DNA from: Hyphomicrobiales bacterium
Lineage (GTDB): Bacteria > Pseudomonadota > Alphaproteobacteria > Rhizobiales > HXMU1428-3
Direction: 5' to 3'
Assembly (NCBI GenBank): GCA_021775385.1
Contig: JAJFHW010000334.1
Location: 1-14,437 of the forward strand
DNA length: 14,437 bases
Shown here: positions 14,270 to 14,437 of the stretch, one piece after another
Layout of the letters: each line of letters opens with the position of its first letter
How positions within the stretch are numbered: the first letter of the stretch is position 1
Made by a program: the position numbers and the translations under genes
The notes under the pieces: model-generated
The model's input: the letters and a program-made list of their open reading frames with translations, nothing else
Told to the model about the DNA's origin: nothing
The model's database searches: none

Positions 14270-14437
14270 ATGAAACGCATTCTCATAATTGATGATCATC
14301 CGCTTTTTCGCGAAGCATTACATAATTCTATTAAAAGCATAATGCAGCGCGTTGAGATCCATGAAGCGGAAACAGTTGATGATTCAGTTCAAATCCTAAA
14401 AAATATAGGTCGCTTTAAATTAGCCCTTTTGGATTTG
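14270..14437 (+). CDS. Response regulator receiver domain, probably NarL/LuxR family, N-terminal part
   Basis: The frame runs to the window end, giving 56 residues. MKRILIIDDHPLFREALHNS is the typical start of a NarL/FixJ-type receiver: D8 and D9 form the acidic pocket, and the HPLFREAL helix is characteristic of LuxR-type regulators. The ending LALLDL places the phosphoacceptor at D55. The DNA-binding domain lies beyond the window, so the LuxR-type output is inferred from the receiver sequence. TAGGGA at 14256-14261 serves as ribosome-binding site. It follows the PQQ dehydrogenase on the same strand; in Pseudomonas, LuxR-type regulators control quinoprotein ethanol oxidation, so a similar role is plausible here. 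Confidence 0.85.
   Translation, partial: MKRILIIDDHPLFREALHNSIKSIMQRVEIHEAETVDDSVQILKNIGRFKLALLDL

Overview
The window looks like chromosomal DNA of a moderately AT-rich alphaproteobacterium. The evidence is gene content: gatA, a small AroQ-type chorismate mutase and gatB lie in order, interrupted by one gene on the other strand. There is also a YheS-like ABC-F ATPase and a periplasmic PQQ alcohol dehydrogenase with its SoxYZ-like and metallohydrolase companions. An intergenic block near 651-697 resembles a repeat I associate with Hyphomicrobiales genomes. A marine methylotrophic or alcohol-oxidising lineage is plausible but is inference. I see no transposase, integrase, tRNA, rRNA or CRISPR array.

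Left part (1-4125): the 3' end of gatA, a PchB/AroQ-like chorismate mutase, an antisense membrane-anchored serine hydrolase of the beta-lactamase fold, and gatB. GatA and GatB are subunits of the Glu-tRNAGln/Asp-tRNAAsn amidotransferase. The gaps before the chorismate mutase and before gatB hold short hairpin repeats of one design: a 6-bp stem, a 7-nt loop ending GTGG, and a GAAG tail. Their stems differ by compensatory changes, and the gatB leader has three perfect-period 34-bp copies. This is the clearest unexplained structure in the window.

Middle part (4126-9298): a SAM-dependent methyltransferase (-), a TAXI-type substrate-binding protein tethered at both ends of its binding domain (-), a small secreted HExxH zincin-like protein (+), and a YheS-like ABC-F ATPase (-). 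The HExxH gene is preceded by a 15-codon ORF with a strong ribosome-binding site. A terminator-like hairpin with eight T lies inside that ORF, which suggests attenuation or a slippage site.

Right part (9299-14437): a periplasmic quinoprotein module, all on the + strand. A SoxYZ-like fusion carrier with a GGGC thiol motif is followed by a quinoprotein-relay metallo-beta-lactamase-fold hydrolase. After a 374-bp gap comes a PQQ alcohol dehydrogenase of the ExaF/PedH type. It has the vicinal Cys pair and the extra Asp two residues after the catalytic Asp that marks lanthanide-dependent enzymes. Its codon use is far more biased than that of its neighbours, implying very high expression, and it ends at a strong terminator. 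The window closes inside a NarL/LuxR-type response regulator that may control the module. No cytochrome c electron acceptor and no PQQ biosynthesis gene lie in the window.

The most interesting biology is the quinoprotein relay trio, whose carrier and hydrolase have no settled role as far as I know. Second is the covarying hairpin-repeat family in the gat leaders.
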